This document shows, piece after piece, positions 19,149 to 28,080 of a stretch of DNA of 64,000 nt. Under the pieces are notes generated by a model, which ran no database searches, had not been told where the DNA came from, and saw nothing but the letters and a program-made list of their open reading frames with translations. Every line of letters begins with the position of its first letter. The stretch's first letter is position 1. This DNA comes from Roseibium limicola (GTDB lineage: Bacteria > Pseudomonadota > Alphaproteobacteria > Rhizobiales > Stappiaceae), in contig NZ_JAFLNF010000007.1 of the NCBI RefSeq assembly GCF_017313085.1, forward strand, positions 124,001 to 188,000. Direction: 5' to 3'. Both the position numbers and the translations under genes were made by a program.

Positions 19149-22100
19149 ATGATTGACGCGCGCGACACACTCCTAGAACGGATGACGATCGATCTCATTG
19201 GTCCGGAGGCGCCGGATGAACTGATTTCAGATCGGCCGACCGATCGATACCTGACCGGGATCCTTTTCCCCCCACGCACAACCATTTCACCGGAAGATGA
19301 CGACGAGGCGAGTGATGCTGACGATGCGGATGCGGTTGGCACCGCCTTGGATGGGGTAAAGGCGGCCTCAGCTTTTCGCCCGAGTTCGGCCGGTCTTTCC
19401 TTTGCTGTCCATCCGATGGGTTCGGCTCCGAGATTACGGGTGCGGGTGGAGGGGGCCCATTACAGGCCGGAAAGCACGGCGAATGAAAGTCCAGATACGG
19501 CGAAAAAACGAGTGCGGAGTTGGCGACGAGACCCTCAGTTCGCCGAGATGTCACTAGATCTTGCGGAATTGCGCAAGCAGGTGGCGCCGGTTATCAGCCT
19601 CGCCAGCAGCGGGCTTGCGGGAGTTTCATTGCACTGCCGGATCGCGCCTTGGGGCGATATCCTGCTTGTCACCCTCGCGGCGACCAACGATGCGAGACCG
19701 ACCGAAGCGAGAAGTCGCGCTGCAAACGAGGAAGCAACGCTTTTCCAGTTTTCACTGACTGTAGAATGCGAAGATGAATGCCGGTTCGTTCCGAAACCGG
19801 ACAGGGTCGCATCGGGGAGTGACGAAGACGATGCCCGTGCATCTGCCCTACTGTATCGCAACGTGCAGCAATTCGCGGTGGGCCACACCTGTTCCGCGAT
19901 GTGGGACGAACCCGTAGATGGCACTGTTCGTCGAGTCAGGACAAGCTGGTTTCCAGAGGCCACTGTCCATGTCGTCAGTGCGGAAGGTGATACCGAGTTC
20001 CAACAAGGCGATGCCAGGTTGCCACTTGCTGCGTCGTGGCTGGCATCCGAGGACAACGCCAGTCTCTTCGCCGGCCTGACATCGTTCGTCGATGCCTACG
20101 CGCACTGGATCTCGAGGATGGAAGGTGCAGTACTTGGCATGTCTGAGGAGCATGTCGAGCAGGCACAGCTGCACATGAACCGTTGCCGAACGGCTGAGCA
20201 GAGGATGCGGGTGGGTATCAGCCTGCTTGAGTCCTCACCGGATGTGCTGACTGCGTTCAGGCTCGCGAACGCGGCCCTCGCACTACAGTATTCTTGGCGC
20301 ATCAATCCTCAGCCCCCCGAACTAGTTTGGCGACCGTTTCAGCTCGGTTTCGCACTCTTGTGTCTTGAATCGATCGCGAAACCCGATTCCTCCGATCGCA
20401 ATACAATGGACCTGCTATGGTTTCCGACAGGCGGCGGAAAAACCGAAGCCTATCTGCTGCTGACGGCTTTCACGATCTTCCTCCGACGTCTCCGTGCAGC
20501 TGGAAATCCGAGCGGTGCTGGCGTGACAACGTTCATGCGATACACACTCAGATTGCTGACGATTCAGCAGTTTGAGCGTGCAGCAGCCCTGATCTGTGCC
20601 TGCGAGATGGTGAGGCGTGGCAAGGTCAAGCTGCAAAAGGTCAGCCTGCCCACACACTTCGCCTCGGACATGCCGATTTCACTCGGGCTCTGGGTTGGAG
20701 AAGGTGCCACGCCGAACACAGTCGCGCAGGCAGAGCAGGTACTGGGCTCGGATGCGGAAAGCTCTCCAGCTCAGTTGCGCAGCTGCCCATGCTGTCATGA
20801 AGTCCTTGACTGGAGGATCTCGGCAGACAAGGCTCGTGTAGAGGTACGCTGCCTGACTGAGACATGTGACATTGGGCAGGAGCTTTCACTTTTCCCGATC
20901 TGGACGGTCGATGAGGATGTTTATCGAGAGCAGCCGACGCTCCTGATTGGCACGGTCGACAAGTACGCACAAATCACCAGGAACCAGAAAACTGGCTGCC
21001 TGTTCGGCATCGGAACGGCGGCGGATTCTCCCGAGCTGGTGATCCAGGACGAACTCCACCTGATCTCGGGTCCCTTGGGTAGCCTCGCCGGGCTCTATGA
21101 GACCGCAATCGACGAGTTGTGTCGATCAGAGGGAGGCGTCAGATCTAAGGTCATCGGATCGACTGCAACCATCCGGAGGGCGGAAGACCAGATCAATGCC
21201 CTGTTTGACCGCCGCTCCTTTCAGTTCCCCCCGCCAGGTCTCGATCATACCAATTCCGGTTTTGCAATCGAGGATCGCGATGTACCAGGGCGTCGCTATC
21301 TGGGCATCTCAACCGTCGGCCGCTCGGCCAAGTTCACCCAACAGGCGGTCGCGGCCTCTTTGCTGCAGGCGGCGACCGACCAGACATTGTCGGGAGATCA
21401 GCGCGACGGATACTGGACCCTCGTCTACTATTTCAATTCGCTGAGGGAGCTGGGCGGCGCACTCGTTCTCATGCGAGACGACGTTGCCCGCAGCATACGA
21501 GACTATGCCTCGCGCAGGCCCGGTGAGGTCGAGCGCGACGCCGGGATGCAGATCGAGCTTACCAGTCGTGTCCGTTCCAGCGACATCCCGAAGCACCTCA
21601 AGGATCTGGAACGGGCATGGAACGACCCGGATCACGTAGACATAGTGCTGGCAAGCAACATGATCTCGGTGGGAATGGATGTTTCTCGGCTCGGCCTGAT
21701 GGTCGTCAACGGTCAGCCGAAGACGATCGCCGAGTATATTCAGGCCACCAGCCGCGTTGGCAGAAGCCAGAAGGCACCCGGATTGGTAATAACCTTGTTC
21801 AACGCGGCCAAATCCCGCGACCGCAGCCGATACGAGACCTTTGCCAGTTGGCATAGCAGTCTCTACCGGGATGTGGAGGCGACGAGCGTGACCCCATTCG
21901 CGCCACGCGCGCGTGACCGCGCGCTTCATGCCCCATATGTTGCAATGGTGCGCCATCTGGTGGACGGCATGGAAAACCCGGGAGCGATCGAGCAGCATCA
22001 AAAAGAGGCTGAAGCGCTTCTGGAAACGATTATCGCCCGGATCGAGAGGATTGATCCGGTGGAGGCAGAGGCTGCTCGCGCGCAACTCAACTCGTTCCTT

Positions 22101-22307
22101 GACAACTGGTTCGATCGCCACGGGCTGAAGGATTACTGGCAAGACTATGGCGAAGCTCTTCTCACTTCTGCGGAAGCAGCGGCCGAGCGTGGGAACAAGG
22201 CACGATTTACCGGGCAGAAGCCGACTCCCAACTCGCTGCGTTCTGTAGAAGCTTCCGCATCATATGTTCTGTTGGAGCGCGGATCGGACAGGGAGACAAA
22301 TCCATGA
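19149..22307 (+). CDS. drmA: DISARM-type helicase DrmA
   Basis: 1052 residues, with GGAG seven bases before the ATG. SF2 motifs: Walker A LWFPTGGGKTEAYLLL (about 422), motif II IQDELHLISGPLGSLAG (about 634, DELH form), motif III IGSTATIRRAEDQ (about 672), motif V ASNMISVGMDVSRL and motif VI EYIQATSRVGRS (about 863). A four-Cys element, CPCC (about 545) plus two Cys around 567, sits between Walker A and motif II. PTGGGKTEAYL and DELHLISGPLG are what I recall of DrmA. In DISARM, DrmA and DrmB form a DNA-loading complex. The stop overlaps the DrmB-like start (ATGA). Confidence 0.85.
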   Translation: MIDARDTLLERMTIDLIGPEAPDELISDRPTDRYLTGILFPPRTTISPEDDDEASDADDADAVGTALDGVKAASAFRPSSAGLSFAVHPMGSAPRLRVRVEGAHYRPESTANESPDTAKKRVRSWRRDPQFAEMSLDLAELRKQVAPVISLASSGLAGVSLHCRIAPWGDILLVTLAATNDARPTEARSRAANEEATLFQFSLTVECEDECRFVPKPDRVASGSDEDDARASALLYRNVQQFAVGHTCSAMWDEPVDGTVRRVRTSWFPEATVHVVSAEGDTEFQQGDARLPLAASWLASEDNASLFAGLTSFVDAYAHWISRMEGAVLGMSEEHVEQAQLHMNRCRTAEQRMRVGISLLESSPDVLTAFRLANAALALQYSWRINPQPPELVWRPFQLGFALLCLESIAKPDSSDRNTMDLLWFPTGGGKTEAYLLLTAFTIFLRRLRAAGNPSGAGVTTFMRYTLRLLTIQQFERAAALICACEMVRRGKVKLQKVSLPTHFASDMPISLGLWVGEGATPNTVAQAEQVLGSDAESSPAQLRSCPCCHEVLDWRISADKARVEVRCLTETCDIGQELSLFPIWTVDEDVYREQPTLLIGTVDKYAQITRNQKTGCLFGIGTAADSPELVIQDELHLISGPLGSLAGLYETAIDELCRSEGGVRSKVIGSTATIRRAEDQINALFDRRSFQFPPPGLDHTNSGFAIEDRDVPGRRYLGISTVGRSAKFTQQAVAASLLQAATDQTLSGDQRDGYWTLVYYFNSLRELGGALVLMRDDVARSIRDYASRRPGEVERDAGMQIELTSRVRSSDIPKHLKDLERAWNDPDHVDIVLASNMISVGMDVSRLGLMVVNGQPKTIAEYIQATSRVGRSQKAPGLVITLFNAAKSRDRSRYETFASWHSSLYRDVEATSVTPFAPRARDRALHAPYVAMVRHLVDGMENPGAIEQHQKEAEALLETIIARIERIDPVEAEAARAQLNSFLDNWFDRHGLKDYWQDYGEALLTSAEAAAERGNKARFTGQKPTPNSLRSVEASASYVLLERGSDRETNP

Positions 22308-24124
22308 AGCCAATCGGAAAGATTCGCCGGAGTCAGGTTCTGACAGGAAATGGTCCCGGCGCGATCATCGACTTCAGAGGCGAGAACGGCGCGCCTGTCT
22401 CCGTAGTGGCGGCTGGTCTTGAGGCTTGGGATCAACTGGCCATCAAAAAAGGGCTTCTGAACGATCAGCGCATTCATCACGAGCCACTCCAGGCCAGATT
22501 GCAGGTGAATGGGTTCAGGTTGCCTCCAGTCGGAGACGAGAAAGTCGGCAGGGAGAAGCGACCCCGCCTCTTGCCGGCCTATCGGTTCCCGGATTGGCAT
22601 GTCTGTCCAAAGTGCAACCTGCTGCAACGTAGCCGCTTCTGGAGTTCCGAGATCGGGAAACCCGAGCTGTGGTGCCCCTCCTGCAGTTCCGGGCGCGGCA
22701 AGCGCATCAGGAAAGTCTATGCGGTACCTGTCCGGTTCATCGTGACGTGTCCTGCAGGGCATCTTCAGGACTTTCCCTGGATGTCATGGCCGAAGCACGC
22801 CGAATCCTGCTCCCGCAAGAAGCCTCTCAAGCTCATCGGGGAAGGCGCCGGGTTGAAGGGGCTCAAGGTGCATTGCACCGAGTGCAAGTCCGAACGCGAC
22901 CTGGATGGTGCGCTATCGCCCGGTGCCTTGGGCAAGATTTCGTGCGACGGCAGGTCACCGTGGCTAAAAACACAGACAGAAACATGCAACCATCAGCCTG
23001 TGGCCATTCAGCGCGGCGCATCAAACGCCTATTTCCCTGTGATTGAATCGGCACTCGACGTCCCGCCGTTTGGTGGTTCCTTCCGGGACACGCTTGAGGA
23101 TTTCTGGCCGGACATCGTTGCGCTGGACGACAGGACGCAACTTCCCGACTTCGTGCGGAAGCGAATTCATCCGATGTGGCCTGAGCCAGACATCAGGCCG
23201 GAAGACCTGACCGCACGGATACTGACCCTGCTGACAATACTGGACAACGAAACCGGCGACCTCCGTCCCAACGAGCACCTGATGCTTTGCTCGGGCGGCC
23301 CGGACGGTGAGCAGTTCCCCGAGTTCCAGATCTCGCCTCAGGCGATCCCGAGCGATCTGAAGGGAGTTCTGGACCGTGTGGTCTCGGTCGAGAGGCTGCG
23401 CGAAGTCCGAGCTCTGAAGGCATTCACCCGTCTCAGCCCGGTGGAAGCGGCCGACAACAGCGCATTCGTTGCGCCGCTGTCCGAGAAACGGCTGAACTGG
23501 CTTCCCGCAATCGAGGTCCGGGGAGAAGGTATCTTCATCAACTTCGACGAGACTGCCGTCGTGTCATGGGAAAACAAGCCTGAAGTGGTCGACAGGGCGG
23601 CTAAAGCGCATCAGGCTGCTGAACGTGCATGGCAGGACCATAACGGCAGCGATCACCCATTTCCCATGATGATTTCTGCAAGGTTGCTCCTTATCCACAC
23701 AACGGCCCATGCCCTGTCGGAACGCCTGTCACTCGACAGTGGATACTCCACGGCCTCCATCCGTGAAAGGTTGTACGTCTCATCAGGGCCCGGTGGGATG
23801 TGTGGTTTTCTTCTATACACATCCGCCCCAGACTCCGATGGAACACTGGGTGGGTTATCTCGAAAGGGACGTACCAGCGAGATTGGTCCTATCCTGCTCG
23901 CCGCGTTGCGGGATCTGGAGTGGTGCTCTTCGGATCCGCTTTGCAGCAGCGGCATCCTCTCACTTTCCGAAGGATCTGGATCCGCAGCCTGTCATTGCTG
24001 CACATTTCTTCCGGAAACGTCATGCGAGCATTTCAACCGTCACCTCGATCGCGGCTTGCTGGTCGGAATACCCGATAACCCGGGACTCGGTTTCTTCCGC
24101 AAGCTTCTGGATGGAGGGCTCTGA
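22304..24124 (+). CDS. drmB: DUF1998 protein, DISARM-type DrmB
   Basis: 606 residues. The start IRRSQVLTGNGPGAIIDF is the typical DrmB N-terminus. A zinc-ribbon-like pair, CPKC (about 102) and CPSC (about 124), is followed by RFIVTCPAGHLQDFPW. The C-terminal DUF1998 module contains LLIHTTAHALSERLSL (about 463), SSGPGGMCGFLLYTS and a Cys-rich end (ACHCCTF, then SCEHFNRHLDRGLLVG). DrmB pairs with DrmA in DISARM. The gene overlaps the drmA-like gene by 4 bases and is followed 2 bases later by the NERD gene, so all three are tightly coupled. Confidence 0.88.
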   Translation: MKPIGKIRRSQVLTGNGPGAIIDFRGENGAPVSVVAAGLEAWDQLAIKKGLLNDQRIHHEPLQARLQVNGFRLPPVGDEKVGREKRPRLLPAYRFPDWHVCPKCNLLQRSRFWSSEIGKPELWCPSCSSGRGKRIRKVYAVPVRFIVTCPAGHLQDFPWMSWPKHAESCSRKKPLKLIGEGAGLKGLKVHCTECKSERDLDGALSPGALGKISCDGRSPWLKTQTETCNHQPVAIQRGASNAYFPVIESALDVPPFGGSFRDTLEDFWPDIVALDDRTQLPDFVRKRIHPMWPEPDIRPEDLTARILTLLTILDNETGDLRPNEHLMLCSGGPDGEQFPEFQISPQAIPSDLKGVLDRVVSVERLREVRALKAFTRLSPVEAADNSAFVAPLSEKRLNWLPAIEVRGEGIFINFDETAVVSWENKPEVVDRAAKAHQAAERAWQDHNGSDHPFPMMISARLLLIHTTAHALSERLSLDSGYSTASIRERLYVSSGPGGMCGFLLYTSAPDSDGTLGGLSRKGRTSEIGPILLAALRDLEWCSSDPLCSSGILSLSEGSGSAACHCCTFLPETSCEHFNRHLDRGLLVGIPDNPGLGFFRKLLDGGL

Positions 24125-24126
24125 AT

Positions 24127-25803
24127 ATGGCTCGCATGTACCCGAGTGAACTGCCACGACATGTTCTGGACAATCCGAAATTGTCTTCGGAGATCCGAGT
24201 GTTTGAAAGCATAAGGGACAAGCTGCCCGGCGACTTTAACTGCTACTACTCACGCTCTTGGCATGAAGCGGATCACGACGGTGTCGAGTTCGACGGAGAA
24301 GCGGATTTCATAGTTGCGCATGCTCAACACGGGCTGCTGTTCCTCGAGGTTAAGGGCGGTAGGGTGAGCTGCCGCGAGTACGACGGTCAATGGCTCAGCG
24401 AGGATCGTGACGGGTTCAGGTTCAGGATCAAGAACCCGCTGTCTCAGGCGCGTAGTAGCAAGCATCACTTCCTCAAGCGCCTCAATGCAAGCAAGGCGCT
24501 CCGAGGTCGGTTCATTAGGGCACGCCATGGTGCGATCCTTCCCGGCAGTGTCCGATACGGACGGGCCCTGGCACCAGATGCACCGCTCGAGATCATCGCG
24601 TTCGGGGATGACATGGCAACTCTTGATCGCTGGATTGTCCACCGGATGACCGAGGGCAGTGACCAGCGTGAAAGCCCCTTGGGACCGGATGGCCTCAGAG
24701 CGCTTGAAGAGCTACTTGCCAGCCATTTCGAGCTGAAGGCACACATTGGCATCAGTCTTGCCAACGATGCTAAAACCATTGAGCAACTGACAGCCGAACA
24801 GGCTTGGATCCTCGACTCGCTCGCAGACAACATGGAAATGGCGATTTCGGGTGGTGCAGGCAGTGGCAAGACAGTACTGGCAGTCGAAAAGGCCATCAGA
24901 TCAGCCGCCGAAGGCCGCCGCACTCTTCTGACCTGCTACAACGCGCCGCTCGCCGCCCATCTTCGCACTGTCTGTCAGGGTTACGATGGCCTTGTGGTGG
25001 CCAGTTTCCATGCGCTGTGCCGAAACCTCGCTCAGAAGGCCGGAGTCGAGCTGCCCCCGGATGGCGACCAGTCCATGTTCGACCACCTCCTTCCCGAGGC
25101 ATTTGTCGAAGCGATCAGCAACCATCCCAATCTGGGCTTTGATACCATCATCATCGATGAGGGGCAGGATTTTCGTGACTCTTGGTTGAATGCTCTGCGT
25201 ATGGCTATAAGGGATCCGGAGACTGGGGGCTTCTATGTTTTCTACGACGACAACCAGCGCCTGTTCTCTCCTGAGAAGGGGTTCATCGATGCACTGCCCG
25301 CGTCGTCCATCGCACTGACAAGGAATCTTCGAAACACGCGACGAATTCATGCTCTCATGGCAAAATGGTATCAGGGTCGACGAAGCATCCCTGCAGGACC
25401 TGAGGGAGAGCCAGTTGGAAACCTCGTTTGTCGCAAGGGCGAAATGGCCCTTTCGCGCGTAAACGAACGGATTGCACAACTGCTGCGCTCCGGCCAAGTT
25501 GCGCCGGGGCAGATTGCGGTTCTCTGGGGAACAGGTAGTGCTTCCATTACTCCTCCTGAAAAGATCGCCAGCAATGCGATCTGCCGAGCTGATGATATTC
25601 GGTCCGATCACATCGTCTTCGACACTGTCCGGCGCTTCAAGGGGCTGTCGCGACCCTGCGTCTTCCTCGTCGGGATCGAGGGCCTAACCGACCCTGAATT
25701 GATCTATGTCGCAACAAGCCGCGCAAATGTGCTGCTGAACATCGTCGGGACAGCCGAGGACATTGCACGCCTCATGCAGGAAGTTGAGACCAGCGAGCAG
25801 TGA
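24127..25803 (+). CDS. NERD-nuclease / UvrD-like helicase fusion
   Basis: 558 residues. The N-terminal NERD domain shows DGVEFDGEADFIVAH and LLFLEVKGG (about residues 51-78), giving the E-D-ExK active-site pattern of the restriction-endonuclease-like fold. The helicase part has Walker A ISGGAGSGKTVLA (about 240), motif II TIIIDEGQDFRDSW (about 340), motif III FYDDNQRLF, motif IV LTRNLRNTRRI, motif V-like DTVRRFKGLSRP and motif VI ELIYVATSRA. It should cut or resect DNA as it unwinds. It sits where DISARM usually has the PLD nuclease DrmC and may be its functional substitute; that is inference. Last gene of the operon. Confidence 0.87.
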   Translation: MARMYPSELPRHVLDNPKLSSEIRVFESIRDKLPGDFNCYYSRSWHEADHDGVEFDGEADFIVAHAQHGLLFLEVKGGRVSCREYDGQWLSEDRDGFRFRIKNPLSQARSSKHHFLKRLNASKALRGRFIRARHGAILPGSVRYGRALAPDAPLEIIAFGDDMATLDRWIVHRMTEGSDQRESPLGPDGLRALEELLASHFELKAHIGISLANDAKTIEQLTAEQAWILDSLADNMEMAISGGAGSGKTVLAVEKAIRSAAEGRRTLLTCYNAPLAAHLRTVCQGYDGLVVASFHALCRNLAQKAGVELPPDGDQSMFDHLLPEAFVEAISNHPNLGFDTIIIDEGQDFRDSWLNALRMAIRDPETGGFYVFYDDNQRLFSPEKGFIDALPASSIALTRNLRNTRRIHALMAKWYQGRRSIPAGPEGEPVGNLVCRKGEMALSRVNERIAQLLRSGQVAPGQIAVLWGTGSASITPPEKIASNAICRADDIRSDHIVFDTVRRFKGLSRPCVFLVGIEGLTDPELIYVATSRANVLLNIVGTAEDIARLMQEVETSEQ

Positions 25804-25929
25804 GGGCGCCAAGTTGGGAGTTATCCTTAGTCGAACAGATCTATCTTGTCCGGTCCGGAGCCGACTCGAGAACTCAGCGGATAATAGCTTTTGTCGCACC
25901 TGCCGGATCGCGGAAAACAAAAGTAAGTC

Positions 25930-26372
25930 TGGTTCAGGCGGCTTAAGGGCTTCCGCTTTCCCAGGTCGTTCATTTCTTACGCGGTTTGGGCCTATCATCG
26001 GTTTGCGTTGATTACAGCAGATGTTGAAGATCTCCTTGCAGAGCGGGGGATTTGTGTCAGCCGGGAAACGATCCGCAAATGGGTGAACCGCTTTGGCCGG
26101 CATTGTGCGCGCTGCATTCGCCGGGATAGACGAGAGCCAAACAGAAAATGGCATCTGGATGAAGCCTTGATCGTCATCGGCGGTGTGAAATACTGTCTTT
26201 GGCGAGCCATGACGATGATGGCGATGTGCTCGACATCCTGGTTCAATCCCACCGCAATTCAATGGCAGCCAAGCGTTTCTTCTGCGGGCTGGTCACGCAA
26301 TTCGGCGAGCCCAGGCTCGTGGTAACCGACAAACTGCGCAGCTACACCAAGCCGGTTCGCCAAGGCTATTGA
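25930..26372 (+). pseudogene. IS6-family transposase remnant
   Basis: Translation from 25933 reads FRRLKGFRFPRSFISYAVWA, then DVEDLLAERGICVSRETIRK and NRKWHLDEALIVIGG, the start and first catalytic Asp (in HLDE) of IS6-type transposases. Near 26210 the reading frame must change to continue (DDDGDVLDILVQSHRNSMAA, then EPRLVVTDKLRSY), so there is a frameshift. The last third, including the catalytic Glu, is gone and the frame runs straight into phage portal sequence. No terminal inverted repeats were recognised. The remnant marks the right edge of the DISARM-like cluster and suggests IS-mediated rearrangement there. Confidence 0.85.
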
Positions 26373-26628
26373 AACCGGTCTGATATCGCGTAAGCGTGGT
26401 GCCGCAATCGTCGGCAACTCGGTCGAGACGATCGATCTCGAAAACGCTCGCGACAAGAGCCGCGCTGCCAAAATGGGCGTTGCGTATTCCGTCCACCCTG
26501 AAACGCCGGCGGCATCTGACGAGACACCAGCGGCGAATGATTCCGATGCCGAAGATCGCATCGACGGCATCGTTGAACAAGACGTCGACGAACTCCTCGA
26601 TCGCGTCGAACAAGCCGAAACCGCCTAA
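26356..26628 (+). pseudogene. C-terminal fragment of a phage portal protein
   Basis: A plus-strand frame reads FAKAIETGLISRKRGAAIVG, then ETIDLENARDKSRAAKMGVA and an acidic tail ending LLDRVEQAETA. This matches the C-terminal pattern of lambda-type portal proteins (an Ile/Leu-rich GLISR segment followed by ETIDxENARD). There is no start codon for it; the upstream part was replaced by the IS6 remnant. The downstream mini-frame begins 12 bases after the stop, as expected for a phage head operon. The family call rests on motif memory. Confidence 0.6.
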
Positions 26629-26640
26629 CGGAGACTTCAC

Positions 26641-26718
26641 ATGACAAACAAAACCGCCGCCGGGGATAGCACCTCGGCGGTAAACGAACTGACTTTTCTG
26701 ACGCTATTCAAGCTTTGA
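26641..26718 (+). pseudogene. Truncated first codons of the next phage head gene
   Basis: A 25-residue frame (MTNKTAAGDSTSAVNELTFL and five more residues) starts 12 bases after the portal stop, behind CGGAG. It is probably the surviving N-terminus of the gene that followed the portal gene, such as a head protease, cut off by a deletion; its sequence alone does not identify the family. After it the base composition turns AT-rich for about 200 bases up to the next gene, with nothing recognisable there. Confidence 0.35.
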
Positions 26719-26941
26719 GGGAGGAGAGAAGATTGTTTAAAGGAAATATGAAGAAATTTTAAGATTAGAATTATGTATAAGTGCCGGATAAGTAAGAAAA
26801 GCCGCCCTGTTGAGGTGATATTGATTTAATGTCTAGAAACAGAACTGTTGCATTTACTGAGTAATCGTGTATAATTTGTGCATCCTGTGGAGAGTTAATC
26901 TTTATTTGATCTTTTGTTTCTGGCACTGTCGTAAGGAGTGA

Positions 26942-27400
26942 ATGCCGAACATGACCAACGCACGCACTGCCGCCCGCGCAGAGCGGACAAAGAAAGCTAG
27001 GAGAGCTGTCTTCGATGCGCGAAGGAAGGAACGCATCGTGAGTCACACAAAGCCGTCCGGCATCGGGCCGGATGACGAGTACCGGGAACTGACTCCTTTG
27101 TGTGTGAGCACGTTCGATCTCGGTCGCGTGGAGTACCATTGGAGACCCCGGACGGCGCATATGCGCGTCCAGGAAATGCGCTTCGGCACTATCTTCTCCG
27201 GACCACTTCGACCGCAACGCATGGCCGCAGAGCTGATGAAGGAAAAGCTCGAAACTCAACAGAGGCTCTTGCGATATCTCAGCAACGCGGAAAGATCGGA
27301 GTACCGGAAACTCCGCGCAATCGAACTGCGTGAACAGTCCCAGACACCGCGCACTTACTCGCAAAACCGACGCTTCCGGCAAGCGATAGCGGATCTGTAA
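26942..27400 (+). CDS. Small basic protein of unknown function, phage-derived region
   Basis: 152 residues from ATG 26942 (149 from ATG 26951). AAGGAG lies just upstream, close for the first ATG and about 11 bases from the second, so the start is uncertain. The product is very rich in Arg and Lys, especially in the first 35 residues (RTAARAERTKKARRAVFDAR) and in the C-terminal half, suggesting nucleic-acid binding. No family recognised. An antisense frame covering this gene and the next (26771-27793, minus) has no support. Confidence 0.55.
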   Translation: MPNMTNARTAARAERTKKARRAVFDARRKERIVSHTKPSGIGPDDEYRELTPLCVSTFDLGRVEYHWRPRTAHMRVQEMRFGTIFSGPLRPQRMAAELMKEKLETQQRLLRYLSNAERSEYRKLRAIELREQSQTPRTYSQNRRFRQAIADL

Positions 27401-27469
27401 ATCCGCCGGCGATAACCCCGAGCGGTGTCTGAAAAAGATTCCGCTCACAATCCTTACCCCATCGGCATT

Positions 27470-27509
27470 TGTAAACATATTTGACAAGCTATTGGAAAAT
27501 AACTGGAAA
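27470..27509 (+). promoter_or_regulatory. Possible promoter/operator upstream of the acidic protein gene
   Basis: TGTAAACAT at 27470-27478 is followed directly by TTGACA at 27481-27486, a perfect -35 box, with AT-rich sequence after it. The -10 at 17 bp (TGGAAA) is poor. TGTAAACAT is the reverse complement of ATGTTTACA found at 4585 and 31450, so the site may be an operator of an element-encoded regulator overlapping a promoter. Confidence 0.4.
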
Positions 27510-27610
27510 TCGATGTTGCGCCGGCGGCAGGGACGTCCAACTATCAATACAGATGACGCGCAAGGGGCGCTCATCGCAGTGCCGAAAACTGCAACATCAG
27601 GAGAACTGAA

Positions 27611-27928
27611 ATGATCGATTACAACGAAGCCCTCGCACTCGAAGCCGCATCCGCAATCAAGAAGCACGCCGACTACAATGGCGATGCGGTGTCGCACGAA
27701 GCATTCGATCTCGCATGCGAATGTCTCGCCGGCGCAATCGAAAACTACAACATGAATGATGGGGAATACAGCGGCTGGTTCGATGGTTCTCACGTTGTCG
27801 AAACTTACTCTGAAAATTTCGAAGGCATCGAAGGCTTTTCAGAAGAAGATTACAAAGCAGCAGAAAAGCAGGTCGGCTTGGGGCTTCAAACACTGATTGC
27901 TGAATCTGAAACAGAAGAAGCCGCATAA
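27611..27928 (+). CDS. Highly acidic 105-residue protein of unknown function
   Basis: A good ribosome site (AGGAGA, 5 bases before the ATG) and a terminator-like hairpin downstream support a real gene. The protein starts MIDYNEALALEAASAIKKHA. By my count it has about 24 Asp/Glu, 4 Lys and no Arg in 105 residues. It is well furnished with Tyr, Phe and Trp in the middle (NDGEYSGWFDGSHVVETYSE). No family recognised. Small, strongly acidic phage proteins are often DNA mimics that block restriction or CRISPR complexes; that is only an analogy here. It sits just before the decayed head and lysis genes. Confidence 0.7.
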   Translation: MIDYNEALALEAASAIKKHADYNGDAVSHEAFDLACECLAGAIENYNMNDGEYSGWFDGSHVVETYSENFEGIEGFSEEDYKAAEKQVGLGLQTLIAESETEEAA

Positions 27929-27937
27929 AGCGTAGAT

Positions 27938-27955
27938 CCGGGGCTACCGCCCCGG
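27938..27955 (+). terminator. Hairpin downstream of the acidic protein gene
   Basis: CCGGGGC at 27938-27944 and GCCCCGG at 27949-27955 form a 7-bp GC stem with a 4-base loop, 10 bases after the stop codon. No U-run follows, so it is either a weak terminator or an RNA-stabilising hairpin. Confidence 0.45.
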
Positions 27956-28048
27956 CCTTCCCCCGAGCCGCCAAGCGCCGGCGGCTCCGGAGAGGATGAC
28001 CTCCACCATCGGCCCGGAGGTGCCTCATCCGTCACTTCCTAGAAAACT

Positions 28049-28080
28049 TCCCGGCCCGGAAACGACGCCGGGATTTTTTT
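28049..28080 (+). terminator. Rho-independent terminator
   Basis: TCCCGGC at 28049-28055 pairs with GCCGGGA at 28067-28073 and is followed by a run of T to 28080. It is a standard intrinsic terminator reading right, ending the transcript of the acidic protein gene and insulating it from the phage head remnants. Confidence 0.8.

Noticed and set aside
26771..27793. 340-codon open frame on the minus strand in the prophage region
   Set aside because: No domain; it lies antisense to two plus-strand genes that have ribosome sites and biased composition, so it is a shadow.
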